A DNA stretch of 64,000 bases from Pseudoalteromonas lipolytica (GTDB lineage Bacteria > Pseudomonadota > Gammaproteobacteria > Enterobacterales > Alteromonadaceae), in assembly GCF_900116435.1 (NCBI RefSeq), contig NZ_FPAZ01000006.1, positions 1-64,000 of the forward strand, in the 5' to 3' direction. The position numbers were made by a program, and so were the translations under genes. Shown piece by piece: positions 55,966 to 64,000 of the stretch. Numbering within the stretch: position 1 is the first letter of the stretch; every line of letters begins with the position of its first letter. The notes under the pieces are model-generated. The model made no database searches and was not told where the DNA came from. It saw nothing but the letters and a program-made list of their open reading frames with translations.

Positions 55966-56975
55966 TGTTTAGCGCAGCGCCAATTAATGAGTGCAATGCC
56001 TCAGAGATTACCAACCTCAAAGCGTTTTTAGCCGACTTAACTGAGCCTTTGGTGATAAGAGAGCTGTGTGCTCACTGGCCTCAGGTTGCAGCAGCCAAAA
56101 AAGGCGAAAAACAGGCATTGAGCTACCTTTTAGAGCTGGCCAATAATGCGCCTGTTCGTAGTTTTAGTGCCGATGCTATGCATCAAGGCCGCTATTTTTA
56201 TAATGCTGATTTATCGGGACTTAATTTTTCACAACACGCCGACTCACTCAAAAGCGTGCTAGACAAGTTAGTCGATAAATTAGCGCACACACAGGCTGAC
56301 TCGCTGTATATGGGGTCAACCGCTGTGGAATACTGCGCGCCGGGCTTTAGTCTCGACAACCCATTAGAGGTGACCGATTATAACTGCCTAACAAGTCTCT
56401 GGGTGGGAAATCACAGTCATATTGCGGCTCATTACGACAATGCCGATAACTTGGCGTGTGTTGCTGCGGGTAAGCGCACCTTTACCCTACTACCCACTGA
56501 GCAGGTAAATAATTTATATGTTGGGCCTCTTGAGTTTACACCCGCGGGTCAGGCTATTAGCTTAGTCGATTTTAATAACCCTGATTTCACGCGTTTTCCA
56601 CGTTTCAAAGAGGCAGCAGAAAAGGCGCAAACAGCGACATTAACACCTGGGGATGCTATTTATATTCCTGCACTTTGGTGGCACCAAGTCAGTGCAACAC
56701 AGCCATTTAATGTGTTAGTTAATTATTGGTGGCGACAAGCTCCGGAGTATTTGGCCAACCCCTTTGATGCTATGTTGCATAGCATGTTGGCGATAAAGGA
56801 CTTACCAAAAGAGCATAAACAAAAATGGCAGCAATTGTTTAATCACTATGTATTTGCTGATGAGCTCGATTTAACCAGCCATATTGCACAGCCTGCACAC
56901 GGTATTTTGGCTGATATTGATGAATTAACCGCAAGAAAAATAAGACAATTATTACTACAAAAGCTCAACCGATAG
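55965..56975 (+). CDS. JmjC/cupin-8-type Fe(II)/2-oxoglutarate dioxygenase-like protein
   Basis: 336 aa from the ATG that overlaps the sapC stop (TAATG); an in-frame GTG 15 bp upstream is less likely. Cupin_8 features: EPLVIRELCAHWP, the iron HxD in HIAAHYDNADN (H156, D158), KRTFTLLPTEQVNNLYVGPLE, and the distal His in YIPALWWHQVSA (H240). This is the asparaginyl/lysyl hydroxylase-like (FIH) fold, which modifies proteins. It ends the halogenase-SapC operon. Confidence 0.88.
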   Translation: MFSAAPINECNASEITNLKAFLADLTEPLVIRELCAHWPQVAAAKKGEKQALSYLLELANNAPVRSFSADAMHQGRYFYNADLSGLNFSQHADSLKSVLDKLVDKLAHTQADSLYMGSTAVEYCAPGFSLDNPLEVTDYNCLTSLWVGNHSHIAAHYDNADNLACVAAGKRTFTLLPTEQVNNLYVGPLEFTPAGQAISLVDFNNPDFTRFPRFKEAAEKAQTATLTPGDAIYIPALWWHQVSATQPFNVLVNYWWRQAPEYLANPFDAMLHSMLAIKDLPKEHKQKWQQLFNHYVFADELDLTSHIAQPAHGILADIDELTARKIRQLLLQKLNR

Positions 56976-56976
56976 A

Positions 56977-57037
56977 ATGAGCCAAAAGCCAGCAGATGCA
57001 ACGAGTTCGGCGAAACACCTGCAGGCTCTTGGCTCAT
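56977..57037. other. Long inverted repeat between convergent JmjC-like and GH16 genes
   Basis: 19-base arms (56977-56995 and 57019-57037) pair at 17 of 19 positions around a 23-nt loop: ATGAGCCAAAAGCC against GGCTCTTGGCTCAT and so on. It fills the gap between the stop codons. No U tract, so if a terminator it is atypical. Confidence 0.55.
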
Positions 57038-57040
57038 AAT

Positions 57041-58072
57041 TCACTGACGCTTGCCTTTTATGTGCACTGCTGATGGCTGCACAGAAGCGCACCCCTTGCC
57101 CGTTTCACTGTTTTGACTACACTGAAAAACACGCACATAATCCACTAGCATTTGCTTTGGATAACCACTCATGTCAACCCCTTTGTCATTGACATTGGCG
57201 GGCCAATTACCCCCAACTGCAAAGTTGAGTAATAAATGAAAACGCTGATCAAAAGGGGCAAAACCGCTGTTTTCTACAAATGAGCCATCGGCTTGCTGTG
57301 ATGTTGAATACCACTGGTCATGGCGAAACGTTGCATAGTGCACATTATCAACATACCAACGAATTTCATCTTGCTGCCATTCAAGCGCATAAACATGAAA
57401 ATTATCAGCGGGGTTATCTGCATCACTAAAACGATAAGGCGTGCCACTGTAAACATTTTCAGGAGCAGGTCCACCGTAATGCAAGGTGCCATGCACGCGT
57501 GTTTCCAAGCTACCAGCTGGGGCTGTTTTATCATCGGTTTGAGTGTTTAAATTAACCGCTTCCATAATGTCAATTTCGCCTGATGACGCCCAGCGACCAT
57601 AGTGCCAATCCGTAGGCAGCATCCAAATAGCAGGCCACGCCCCTTGTCCTGCTGGCAATTTAGCGCGAACTTCAAAGCGTCCATAGCGCCAATCACCTAA
57701 GTGCTTAGTACGAAGCCGTGCCGACGTAAAAGGCTGAGTAGCCAGCAACGCTCTTTCAGCATCGCGAGTAACTTCATCTGCGTTATGTAAAGGCCCAGTG
57801 TATTGCTCTTTACGCGCAACAATATGCAACAAGCCAGATTCAACAAAGCTGTTTTCGCTTCGGGCGGTATAGCATTGCTGCTCATCATTACCACCACCAC
57901 GGCAATTAACTTCGTGCTGCCACTTAGTTGGGTCAATGGTGTTTTGTTCAAACTCATCGTGCCAAACAAGCTGCCAGCCTTCACCTAGGCTGGCTTTAAT
58001 GGGTTCTGCTGTTTGCTGGCAGGCACTCAATGCGCCTGTTAGCAAAATAACAGCATAGGTTCTTACTGACAT
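57041..58072 (-). CDS. GH16 endo-beta-1,3-glucanase (laminarinase-type) lipoprotein
   Basis: 343 aa. Lipobox LSAC (C18, followed by Gln: outer membrane). GH16 catalytic site GEIDIMEAVN (nucleophile and acid/base Glu near 165-170), plus WHDEFEQNTIDPTKW, QGAWPAIWMLP and LLNFAVGGNWP. The EIDIME form with Met is typical of laminarinases and lichenases. It should cut beta-1,3- or mixed-linkage glucan at the cell surface. Its ATG overlaps the end of the GH3 gene by 10 bp, so the two are coupled. Confidence 0.93.
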   Translation of the reverse strand: MSVRTYAVILLTGALSACQQTAEPIKASLGEGWQLVWHDEFEQNTIDPTKWQHEVNCRGGGNDEQQCYTARSENSFVESGLLHIVARKEQYTGPLHNADEVTRDAERALLATQPFTSARLRTKHLGDWRYGRFEVRAKLPAGQGAWPAIWMLPTDWHYGRWASSGEIDIMEAVNLNTQTDDKTAPAGSLETRVHGTLHYGGPAPENVYSGTPYRFSDADNPADNFHVYALEWQQDEIRWYVDNVHYATFRHDQWYSTSQQADGSFVENSGFAPFDQRFHLLLNFAVGGNWPANVNDKGVDMSGYPKQMLVDYVRVFQCSQNSETGKGCASVQPSAVHIKGKRQ

Positions 58073-60579
58073 GAAATTGTTGAGTCCTGTGCGTGTGAAC
58101 TGCTCACACTAAGTTTAGCAACAGATACATGCCACGCACCGTCAGTTGCAAGCTGCCATGGTGAGAATATTTGTCCAAGGTTAACGCCTTGCTCAACAAA
58201 ACAGTTCAAATCAACCGTGAGTGTTTGCCACTCAGACGTGCGTGTTAGCTGTTTGCTAATATCAAATTGACCGTCACAATTTTCACCACACTGCATCCCT
58301 AACATCAATGGTGCATCTGCTGCTTGGTCTATCTTAATTTGCATTTCAAGCTGACCCGCTTTTTCAACATATGAACGCAAATCTGACGGGAACGCAGCCA
58401 TTAAACGTACCGCAGCAGGCTCTTTACCATTAAAGGTAATCGCACGCGCGTCTTCTTGTACGTCTTTATCAAAGGTTTTTACGCTTACCGCATTGAGTGA
58501 TGCACGGCTACTTGTCATTGTTTGTTGCTCATTGCCACTTTGCAGTTGCAATGACCAAGGGGCTTTTACTGCGCGTTCAAATAACACTAAATCTTCTAAT
58601 TTAGTGGCCACGTCAGATACCTCGTTTAGTTCATCAGTTAAGGTATTGGCATCTTGGTAGGTTAAGCCAAAGCCATACGGCAGCAGAGGTGCGTAGTTTT
58701 TATCGCCACGATTATAATTTTCTACCGGATTATTTGGCCAAGAGAACGATAATTTCCCTTTAAAATCATGATTAATTGAACCGTCAGCCTGTTTAAAGAT
58801 GACATCGCTAATGGCATCACCTTCACTGCCTACAAGCCAAGTTGCTACAAACGCATCACTGGCATTAAGCTCAGCATTCACCCACATTGGGCGACCACTA
58901 ATAAACAGAGATACCACTGGAATTCCGGCTTGTTTCAGCTTTTTAAGTAAGGCTAAATCTGATTTATTACCACGCTGATATTCAAGGTTATCTAGGTCAC
59001 CATTGCCTTCTGCATATGGTTGTTCACCAAACACCACAATGGCCACATCAGGTTTTGTTGTATATTCACCGTTTAAATCGTATTGAACCTGTCCACCGGC
59101 TTGCTCAACCGTGTGTTTAATACCATCGTAAATTGATGATCCACCCGGAAAATCACTGTTTTCATTACCAGTGCCTTGCCACGTAATTGTCCAGCCACCC
59201 GACTGCATACCAATGTTGTCAGCACCCAGACCCGCGACAAGTACATTTGCTTTAGGCGATAATGGCAACAGCTGTTGCTTATTCTTTAATAACACTAACG
59301 ATTCACGCACCGCTTGCTTGGCAATTGCACGATGCTCTGCACTGCCAATGATGTCTGTTTTGCCTGAAAGCGGACGGTTTGCCGGGCTTGGTTTATCGAA
59401 TAAACCGGCACGCATTTTAACGCGCAGAATACGCGTTACTGCATCATCAATTCGGCTTTGGGCAATGTCGCCACTGTTAACTTGTTTGATTAAATTTTCA
59501 TACAATGGCTTCCACGCATCTGTTGGTACCATGTAAACATCAAGACCCGCATTCGCAGCTTGCGCACAATTTCCATTTGTACAACCCGGAATTTGACCGT
59601 GACCATTCCAGTCTCCAACAACAAAGCCATCAAAGCCCATTTTACCTTTTAACACATCGGTAAGTAGGTACTTACTGCCGTGAATTTTCTCTCCATGCCA
59701 GCTATTAAACGACGCCATCACCGTTTGTGCGCCGGCACCTAGTCCACCAACGTAGCCTTGGGCATGAATATCAAATAACTCTTGCTCAGATGCCGTGTTA
59801 TTACCTTGATCGTCACCCCCTTCAGTCCCTCCATCACCTAAAAAGTGCTTAACGGTACTGATCACGCGCTTATCCGATAAAAAGTCTTCATCAACTGCGC
59901 CTTGTAACCCTTTTACAATTGCTGCTGAGTAAGCTTTAACGATTTCAGGGTCTTCAGAATAGCCTTCATATGTACGTCCCCAGCGATCATCACGAACCAC
60001 GGCAACGGTCGGTGCAAACACCCAGTCGATACCCGTTACCATCACTTCTTGTGCGGTTGCCGCTGCAATTTTCTCAATTAAGGCGGGGTTGTTTGTCGCC
60101 CCTAAGCCAATGTTGTGTGGGAATAAGGTCGCCCCAATTACGTTATTGTGACCATGCACAGCATCGGTGCCCCACATAGTAGGGATTTTGCTGCCATCAA
60201 GTGAATCGTCAATTGATGCTTGATACATTTTTTCAGCTAAGTCTATCCAATCAGCGGCGCTGGCGTGTTTATCATTATTAGGGAATGCGCCTCCACCATT
60301 TAGGTAAGAACCAAACCCGTATTTACGCATATCTTCAACCGTAATATCTCGAATTTCAGGTTGAATCATCTGCGCCACTTTTTGCTCAAGCGTCATGTCT
60401 GCCAAAAGAGCAGCTATTTGCGCTTCCATTTCTGGGTCTGCGTTAATGCCCGTTTCGATACGAGGCCAGATTTCATTCTCAGCGTTCATTTTTGCCACCT
60501 TATCTTGCCCTGTACAGCCAAGAATGCTGATGCTGGCAATCATTATCGAACACAGCGTTAATGGTTTTTTTATTGTCAT
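58063..60579 (-). CDS. GH3 exo-beta-glucosidase/glucanase lipoprotein (ExoP-like)
   Basis: 838 aa from ATG 60579, with AAGGTG upstream; the frame opens 27 codons earlier but that part overlaps the MFS gene. Signal peptide with lipobox ILGC. The TIM barrel holds PTMWGTDAVHGHNN, FPHNIGLGA, VKHFLGDGGTEGGDDQG and nucleophile GFVVGDWNG (~D322); an alpha/beta sandwich follows (SGRPMW, WLVGSEGDAISDV), then a C-terminal ~150-aa beta domain. Size and sequence resemble ExoP, an exo-beta-1,3/1,4-glucanase of Pseudoalteromonas. It should release glucose from oligosaccharides. 11 bp after the MFS stop. Confidence 0.93.
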   Translation of the reverse strand: MTIKKPLTLCSIMIASISILGCTGQDKVAKMNAENEIWPRIETGINADPEMEAQIAALLADMTLEQKVAQMIQPEIRDITVEDMRKYGFGSYLNGGGAFPNNDKHASAADWIDLAEKMYQASIDDSLDGSKIPTMWGTDAVHGHNNVIGATLFPHNIGLGATNNPALIEKIAAATAQEVMVTGIDWVFAPTVAVVRDDRWGRTYEGYSEDPEIVKAYSAAIVKGLQGAVDEDFLSDKRVISTVKHFLGDGGTEGGDDQGNNTASEQELFDIHAQGYVGGLGAGAQTVMASFNSWHGEKIHGSKYLLTDVLKGKMGFDGFVVGDWNGHGQIPGCTNGNCAQAANAGLDVYMVPTDAWKPLYENLIKQVNSGDIAQSRIDDAVTRILRVKMRAGLFDKPSPANRPLSGKTDIIGSAEHRAIAKQAVRESLVLLKNKQQLLPLSPKANVLVAGLGADNIGMQSGGWTITWQGTGNENSDFPGGSSIYDGIKHTVEQAGGQVQYDLNGEYTTKPDVAIVVFGEQPYAEGNGDLDNLEYQRGNKSDLALLKKLKQAGIPVVSLFISGRPMWVNAELNASDAFVATWLVGSEGDAISDVIFKQADGSINHDFKGKLSFSWPNNPVENYNRGDKNYAPLLPYGFGLTYQDANTLTDELNEVSDVATKLEDLVLFERAVKAPWSLQLQSGNEQQTMTSSRASLNAVSVKTFDKDVQEDARAITFNGKEPAAVRLMAAFPSDLRSYVEKAGQLEMQIKIDQAADAPLMLGMQCGENCDGQFDISKQLTRTSEWQTLTVDLNCFVEQGVNLGQIFSPWQLATDGAWHVSVAKLSVSSSHAQDSTISCQ

Positions 60580-60590
60580 AGTCTGCACCT

Positions 60591-61856
60591 TTAAGAATGA
60601 CGGTTCTGAGACACTACTTTTGAGCCAGAAAGCGCAAAGTAAGTAATATATAAATAACAAGCGATTGGCAGTAGTAACGCGAGCTGTACACCGATTGAAT
60701 CAGCCAGCATACCTTGCATAAGCGGTATAATGGCGCCGCCAACAATCGCTAAACATAAAATACCTGACCCCTTTGAGGTGTATTTACCCAGACCATGCAG
60801 TGCCAAGCTAAAAATGGTTGGGAACATAATTGAATTACATAACCCAACCAGTAAAATCGCCCACATTGCAAGGCTGCCCTCGCCGGTCATTGCAACAATA
60901 ATCAATACAACAGCCAGTAATCCATGACACGCAAGCACTTTACCTGCATTGAACTTTTGCATTACCAGCGCGCCGATAAAGCGGCCGATCATGGCGCCAG
61001 CAAAATAGTAGCTAATGTAATGAGCGGCTTCTTTATCAGTTAAGCCTGCAATGTTATCAAGGGTTAAAAAGCCGACTAAAAAGCTGCCAATGGCGACTTC
61101 AGCACCGACATAAACAAAAATACCCACAGCACCAAGAATCAAATGGCGATACTGCCAAACGCTGCCTAAATCAACAAAGTCTTCAAGGTCTTGATGCTCC
61201 GCTTCGTTATCAGCTTCTCTGCCTAACTTAGGTAATTTTAAGAATGCAAAAATGAGGGCAAGAACCAGCAAACTGGCAGACAACATTAAATAAGGAAACT
61301 TCACTTGTTCCGCAGTCGCATGACTCACTTCCGTTAAAATTAACCACCCACCGAAAATAGGTGCAACCGTGGTGCCTAGCGAGTTGAATGCCTGGGTCAT
61401 TGTTAAACGTGAAGACGCGGTTTTTTGTGGTCCAAGTACACTGACATACGGATTAGCAGAGACTTGTAAAATAGTGATGCCTGATGCAAGCACAAACAAG
61501 GCAAGTAAAAACAACTCATACACATGTGCGACAGCCGCAGGGTAAAACAGTGCGCATCCAATTGCTGCTACAACCAGCCCTACAACAATACCAAACTGAT
61601 AACCAATACGACTTACAAGCTTACCGGCGGGAATAGACATCACAAAGTACGCGCCAAAAAAGCAAAACTGAATCAGCATCGCTTGCGTGTAGTTAAGTGA
61701 AAACATGCCTTTTAGATACGGGATCAGAATGTCGTTTAAACACGTGATGAATCCCCACATAAAAAACAAAGTGGTTAATGATGCCAGTGCAAAAGTTTGC
61801 TTGGGCATCGCCACTTGACTTGATGTTGCCGCAACAGGCGTTGAAACATGAGCCAT
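60591..61856 (-). CDS. MFS sugar transporter (FucP/GluP family)
   Basis: 421 aa, 12 membrane helices. FucP/GluP features: [31 protein letters not shown] and [25 protein letters not shown]. Proton-coupled import of glucose, galactose or similar is expected. It is the first gene of the MFS-GH3-GH16 operon, with the shared operator region upstream. Confidence 0.92.
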   Translation of the reverse strand: MAHVSTPVAATSSQVAMPKQTFALASLTTLFFMWGFITCLNDILIPYLKGMFSLNYTQAMLIQFCFFGAYFVMSIPAGKLVSRIGYQFGIVVGLVVAAIGCALFYPAAVAHVYELFLLALFVLASGITILQVSANPYVSVLGPQKTASSRLTMTQAFNSLGTTVAPIFGGWLILTEVSHATAEQVKFPYLMLSASLLVLALIFAFLKLPKLGREADNEAEHQDLEDFVDLGSVWQYRHLILGAVGIFVYVGAEVAIGSFLVGFLTLDNIAGLTDKEAAHYISYYFAGAMIGRFIGALVMQKFNAGKVLACHGLLAVVLIIVAMTGEGSLAMWAILLVGLCNSIMFPTIFSLALHGLGKYTSKGSGILCLAIVGGAIIPLMQGMLADSIGVQLALLLPIACYLYITYFALSGSKVVSQNRHS

Positions 61857-61955
61857 AATTTTATTCTCTAGTTATTTATATTTATCAGTTTGTTACAGCA
61901 AATATAGTGCTTTTTCATGGTTAAAGAAAAAACAAAAAAGTGTTGCAACATAAAA

Positions 61956-61969
61956 TGTAAGCGCTTACA
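61956..61969. promoter_or_regulatory. LacI-type operator, MFS side
   Basis: TGTAAGCGCTTACA, perfect palindrome, 100 bp upstream of the MFS start and in the divergent promoter region shared with GH1. A separate palindrome TGTTGCAACA (61941-61950) lies beside it. Confidence 0.85.
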
Positions 61970-62014
61970 TTTATAACATATAAATCATATTAAGCAATTT
62001 ATTTGCAGAAAAAC

Positions 62015-62028
62015 TGTAAGCGCTTACA
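62015..62028. promoter_or_regulatory. LacI-type operator, GH1 side
   Basis: TGTAAGCGCTTACA again, centred 59 bp from the other copy. It lies 62 bp upstream of the chosen GH1 start (GTG 62091). Two copies per divergent region allow looping or independent control of both operons. Confidence 0.85.
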
Positions 62029-62090
62029 ACTGACTACTATGCTGTATGCCAGCCGCCTTACACAATCAATGCGAAGGAAGACTATCCACT

Positions 62091-63425
62091 GTGTTTAAAA
62101 CTATTTCTCTTTTGCCCGACTCGTATTTACTCAAGCCCGAGTTTACCTTTGGTGTTGCTACTGCCTCATTTCAAATTGAAGGCGCACGGGATACACGCTT
62201 AGCGTGTATTTGGGACTCTTTTTGCGAAAAACCTTCCGCCATTGCCGATAACAGTAACGGTGATATAGCGTGCGATCATGTTACACATTGGCGACACGAT
62301 ATTGAGATGATTGCTGATTTAGCCGTTGATGCCTATCGTTTATCTATTTCATGGCCTCGGGTAATCAACGAGGATGGCTCTGTAAACTCACAAGGCATGG
62401 CATTTTATACTGAGTTACTCAGCGCACTTAAAGCACGCAATATCAAAACATATGTCACCTTATACCACTGGGATTTACCCCAGCACCTTGAAGACAAAGG
62501 GGGCTGGCTGAATCGCGAAACAGCCTACAAGTTCCAGGACTATGCCGACAAAGTCAGTCGTCACTTAGGTGACTTGGTTGACTCTTTTGCCACGTTGAAC
62601 GAACCGTTTTGTAGTGCGTATTTAGGCTACGAAATTGGTGTGCATGCACCGGGCATAAAAAGCCAGCAAGCAGGTCGTCAAGCGGCTCATCATCTATTAC
62701 TGGCTCATGGTTTGGCTATGCAAGTATTACGAAAAAACTGCCCTAATACCGAGGCAGGTATCGTATTAAACTTCAGTCCAACCTACCCACTGACAGAGAA
62801 TGATTGCAACGCAGCAAAGCTTGCTGACCAATACCATAATCAGTGGTACATTAAAGCGGTTTTAGAGGGATGCTATCCCCCGCTTTTTGATGACTTAGCG
62901 GCGGATGTAAAACCCATTATCGAAGCCGATGATATGGCAATTATTAGTCAATCTGTCGACTTTATTGGCGTTAATTACTATACCCGCATACACTACAAAA
63001 GCACGCCTGATGGCTGGTTTGAAGAAGCCCCGCTGACCGATGTGCGTGTCACCGATATGGGCTGGGAAGTTTACCCAGAAGGCCTAACTGAGCTGCTTGT
63101 TTCATTACATCAGCACTATAATTTACCCAAAATGTATATCACCGAAAATGGTGCAGCCATGGCTGATAGTTTAGTAGATGGTGAAGTATACGATATTGAA
63201 CGCGTTGATTATTATCACACTCATTTAAATGCTGTGTGTAATGCAATTCGCCAAGGCGTTAATATTCAAGGCTATTTTGCATGGAGCTTAATGGATAACT
63301 TTGAATGGGCATATGGTTATGAAAAACGTTTTGGGTTAGTTTATATCGACTATCAAAGCCAACAACGCATTTTAAAAGAAAGTGCAAAGCAGTATCGCGC
63401 ACTGTTAAAGCAGCGAAAAAAATAA
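62091..63425 (+). CDS. GH1 beta-glucosidase, cytoplasmic
   Basis: 444 aa from GTG 62091, chosen because GGAAG lies 10 nt upstream; an ATG at 62046 in frame would add 15 residues that do not match the family (FTFGVATASFQIEGA begins the GH1 fold). Acid/base in TLNEPF (E171), nucleophile in ITENGA (E352), aglycone signature GYFAWSLMDNFEWAYGYEKRFGLVY. No signal peptide, so it hydrolyses imported cellobiose or laminaribiose-type disaccharides. The MFS gene is divergent. Confidence 0.94.
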   Translation: MFKTISLLPDSYLLKPEFTFGVATASFQIEGARDTRLACIWDSFCEKPSAIADNSNGDIACDHVTHWRHDIEMIADLAVDAYRLSISWPRVINEDGSVNSQGMAFYTELLSALKARNIKTYVTLYHWDLPQHLEDKGGWLNRETAYKFQDYADKVSRHLGDLVDSFATLNEPFCSAYLGYEIGVHAPGIKSQQAGRQAAHHLLLAHGLAMQVLRKNCPNTEAGIVLNFSPTYPLTENDCNAAKLADQYHNQWYIKAVLEGCYPPLFDDLAADVKPIIEADDMAIISQSVDFIGVNYYTRIHYKSTPDGWFEEAPLTDVRVTDMGWEVYPEGLTELLVSLHQHYNLPKMYITENGAAMADSLVDGEVYDIERVDYYHTHLNAVCNAIRQGVNIQGYFAWSLMDNFEWAYGYEKRFGLVYIDYQSQQRILKESAKQYRALLKQRKK

Positions 63426-63443
63426 TAACAAACGAGAACACAC

Positions 63444-64000
63444 ATGCTGACAACAAAAGAAAAGATAGCTTATGGCTTAGGAGATACAGCGAGTAACATT
63501 ATCTTTCAAACGGTAATGTTATTTTTAACTTTTTTCTATACCGATATTTTTGGTATCTCGCCAGCAGTTGTCGGCACCCTGTTCTTAGTGGTAAGAGTCG
63601 TTGATGCGATTACCGATCCACTTATGGGCGCATTAACCGACTCGACACGCACTAAATATGGCAGTTACCGGCCTTATTTGCTGTGGCTGGCTGTGCCATT
63701 TGGGGTGATTAGTATGATCACCTTCACAACCCCCGATTTACCCGAGTCGGGCAAGGTCATTTACGCCTTTATCACCTACACACTCCTTATGCTTGTGTAT
63801 ACCGCTATCAATATCCCTTACTCTGCTTTAGGGGGCGTATTAAGCCCAGACCCTAAGCAACGCGTATCTATACAGTCTTATCGATTTGTATTCGGTATGT
63901 TAGGAGGATTGATTGTCAGTGCCTGTACTTTACCGCTAGTAAATTGGTTAGGTAAAGGTGATAACGCCCTAGGTTATCAGCTTACTATGGCACTGATGAG
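63444..64000 (+). CDS. GPH-family sugar:cation symporter (partial)
   Basis: First 185 codons; the gene runs off the right edge. MLTTKEKIAYGLGDTASNIIFQTVM, FFYTDIFGISPAVVGTLF, DAITDPLMGALTDSTRTKYGSYRPYLLW and NIPYSALGGVLSPDP are those of glycoside-pentoside-hexuronide (MelB-like) symporters. It lies 18 bp after GH1 and is co-oriented, so it probably imports the disaccharide that GH1 cleaves. Confidence 0.93.
   Translation, partial: MLTTKEKIAYGLGDTASNIIFQTVMLFLTFFYTDIFGISPAVVGTLFLVVRVVDAITDPLMGALTDSTRTKYGSYRPYLLWLAVPFGVISMITFTTPDLPESGKVIYAFITYTLLMLVYTAINIPYSALGGVLSPDPKQRVSIQSYRFVFGMLGGLIVSACTLPLVNWLGKGDNALGYQLTMALM

Noticed and set aside
58092-58108. GTGTGA-N5-TCACAC dyad near the end of the GH3 gene, just before GH16, as a CRP site
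   Set aside because: The spacer is 5 nt, it lies within coding sequence, and GH16 appears translationally coupled to GH3 without its own promoter.
1-64000. CRISPR arrays, insertion sequences, prophage or tRNA genes
   Set aside because: No regularly spaced repeats, transposase or integrase reading frames, terminal repeats or tRNA cloverleaf sequences were seen.

Overview
The window reads as chromosome of a marine gammaproteobacterium of the order Alteromonadales, most likely Pseudoalteromonas. Reasons: the 5' end of a gammaproteobacterial 16S rRNA gene at the left edge, a sodium-type PomA/PomB flagellar stator, the nrdR-ribD-ribE-ribBX-ribH-nusB-thiL-pgpA order, a complete thrLABC operon, moderate A+T richness, and a marine beta-glucan (laminarin-type) utilisation locus at the right end. 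No insertion sequences, prophage, CRISPR arrays, tRNAs or broken genes were seen.

Layout. 1-520: 16S 5' end (minus strand) with a boxA and two tandem promoters. 0.7-5.5 kb: CnoX-type co-chaperone, a secreted M20 amidohydrolase, topoisomerase III behind a near-consensus LexA box, and an unknown membrane protein preceded by a 23-codon acidic ORF. 5.5-7.35 kb: pomAB with a sigma-28-like promoter. 7.47-10.66 kb: xseB-ispA-dxs. 10.8-17.4 kb: a lipoprotein with a collagen-like stalk and a duplicated propeller, an orphan secreted protein, and a large periplasmic-propeller/GGDEF signalling protein. 17.4-24.9 kb: the pgpA/thiL/nusB/riboflavin/nrdR cluster and glyA, all minus strand; glyA has two MetR-like sites upstream. 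25.1-30.35 kb: thr operon with a leader peptide and attenuator. 30.4-42.1 kb: a lone receiver divergent from a histidine kinase, rdgC, an HDOD protein, an M49-like lipoprotein peptidase, solute-binding and HIT proteins, a DPP IV-type peptidase and a chemoreceptor. 42.1-50.1 kb: M17 aminopeptidase, CstA-type transporter, SOS-controlled dinB, thioesterase, aldo/keto reductase, another solute-binding protein and an FAH-family protein.

50.3-64.0 kb is the polysaccharide locus. A TonB-dependent receptor is followed by a flavoprotein of the tryptophan-halogenase family, a SapC-family protein and a JmjC/cupin-like protein, all plus strand. Next come a GH16 endo-glucanase lipoprotein, a GH3 exo-glucosidase lipoprotein and an MFS sugar transporter (minus strand), then divergently a GH1 beta-glucosidase and a GPH-type symporter cut by the window end. 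Copies of a 14-bp LacI-type palindrome (TGTAAGCGCTTACA) sit upstream of the receptor (two, one imperfect) and in the divergent MFS/GH1 promoter region (two), so the locus is probably one regulon. The inferred flow is: outer-membrane lipoprotein hydrolases cut beta-1,3-glucan, the TonB receptor imports oligosaccharides, inner-membrane symporters take up sugars, and cytoplasmic GH1 finishes. The roles of the halogenase-like, SapC and JmjC-like genes are unknown; they are the best candidates here for an undescribed system.
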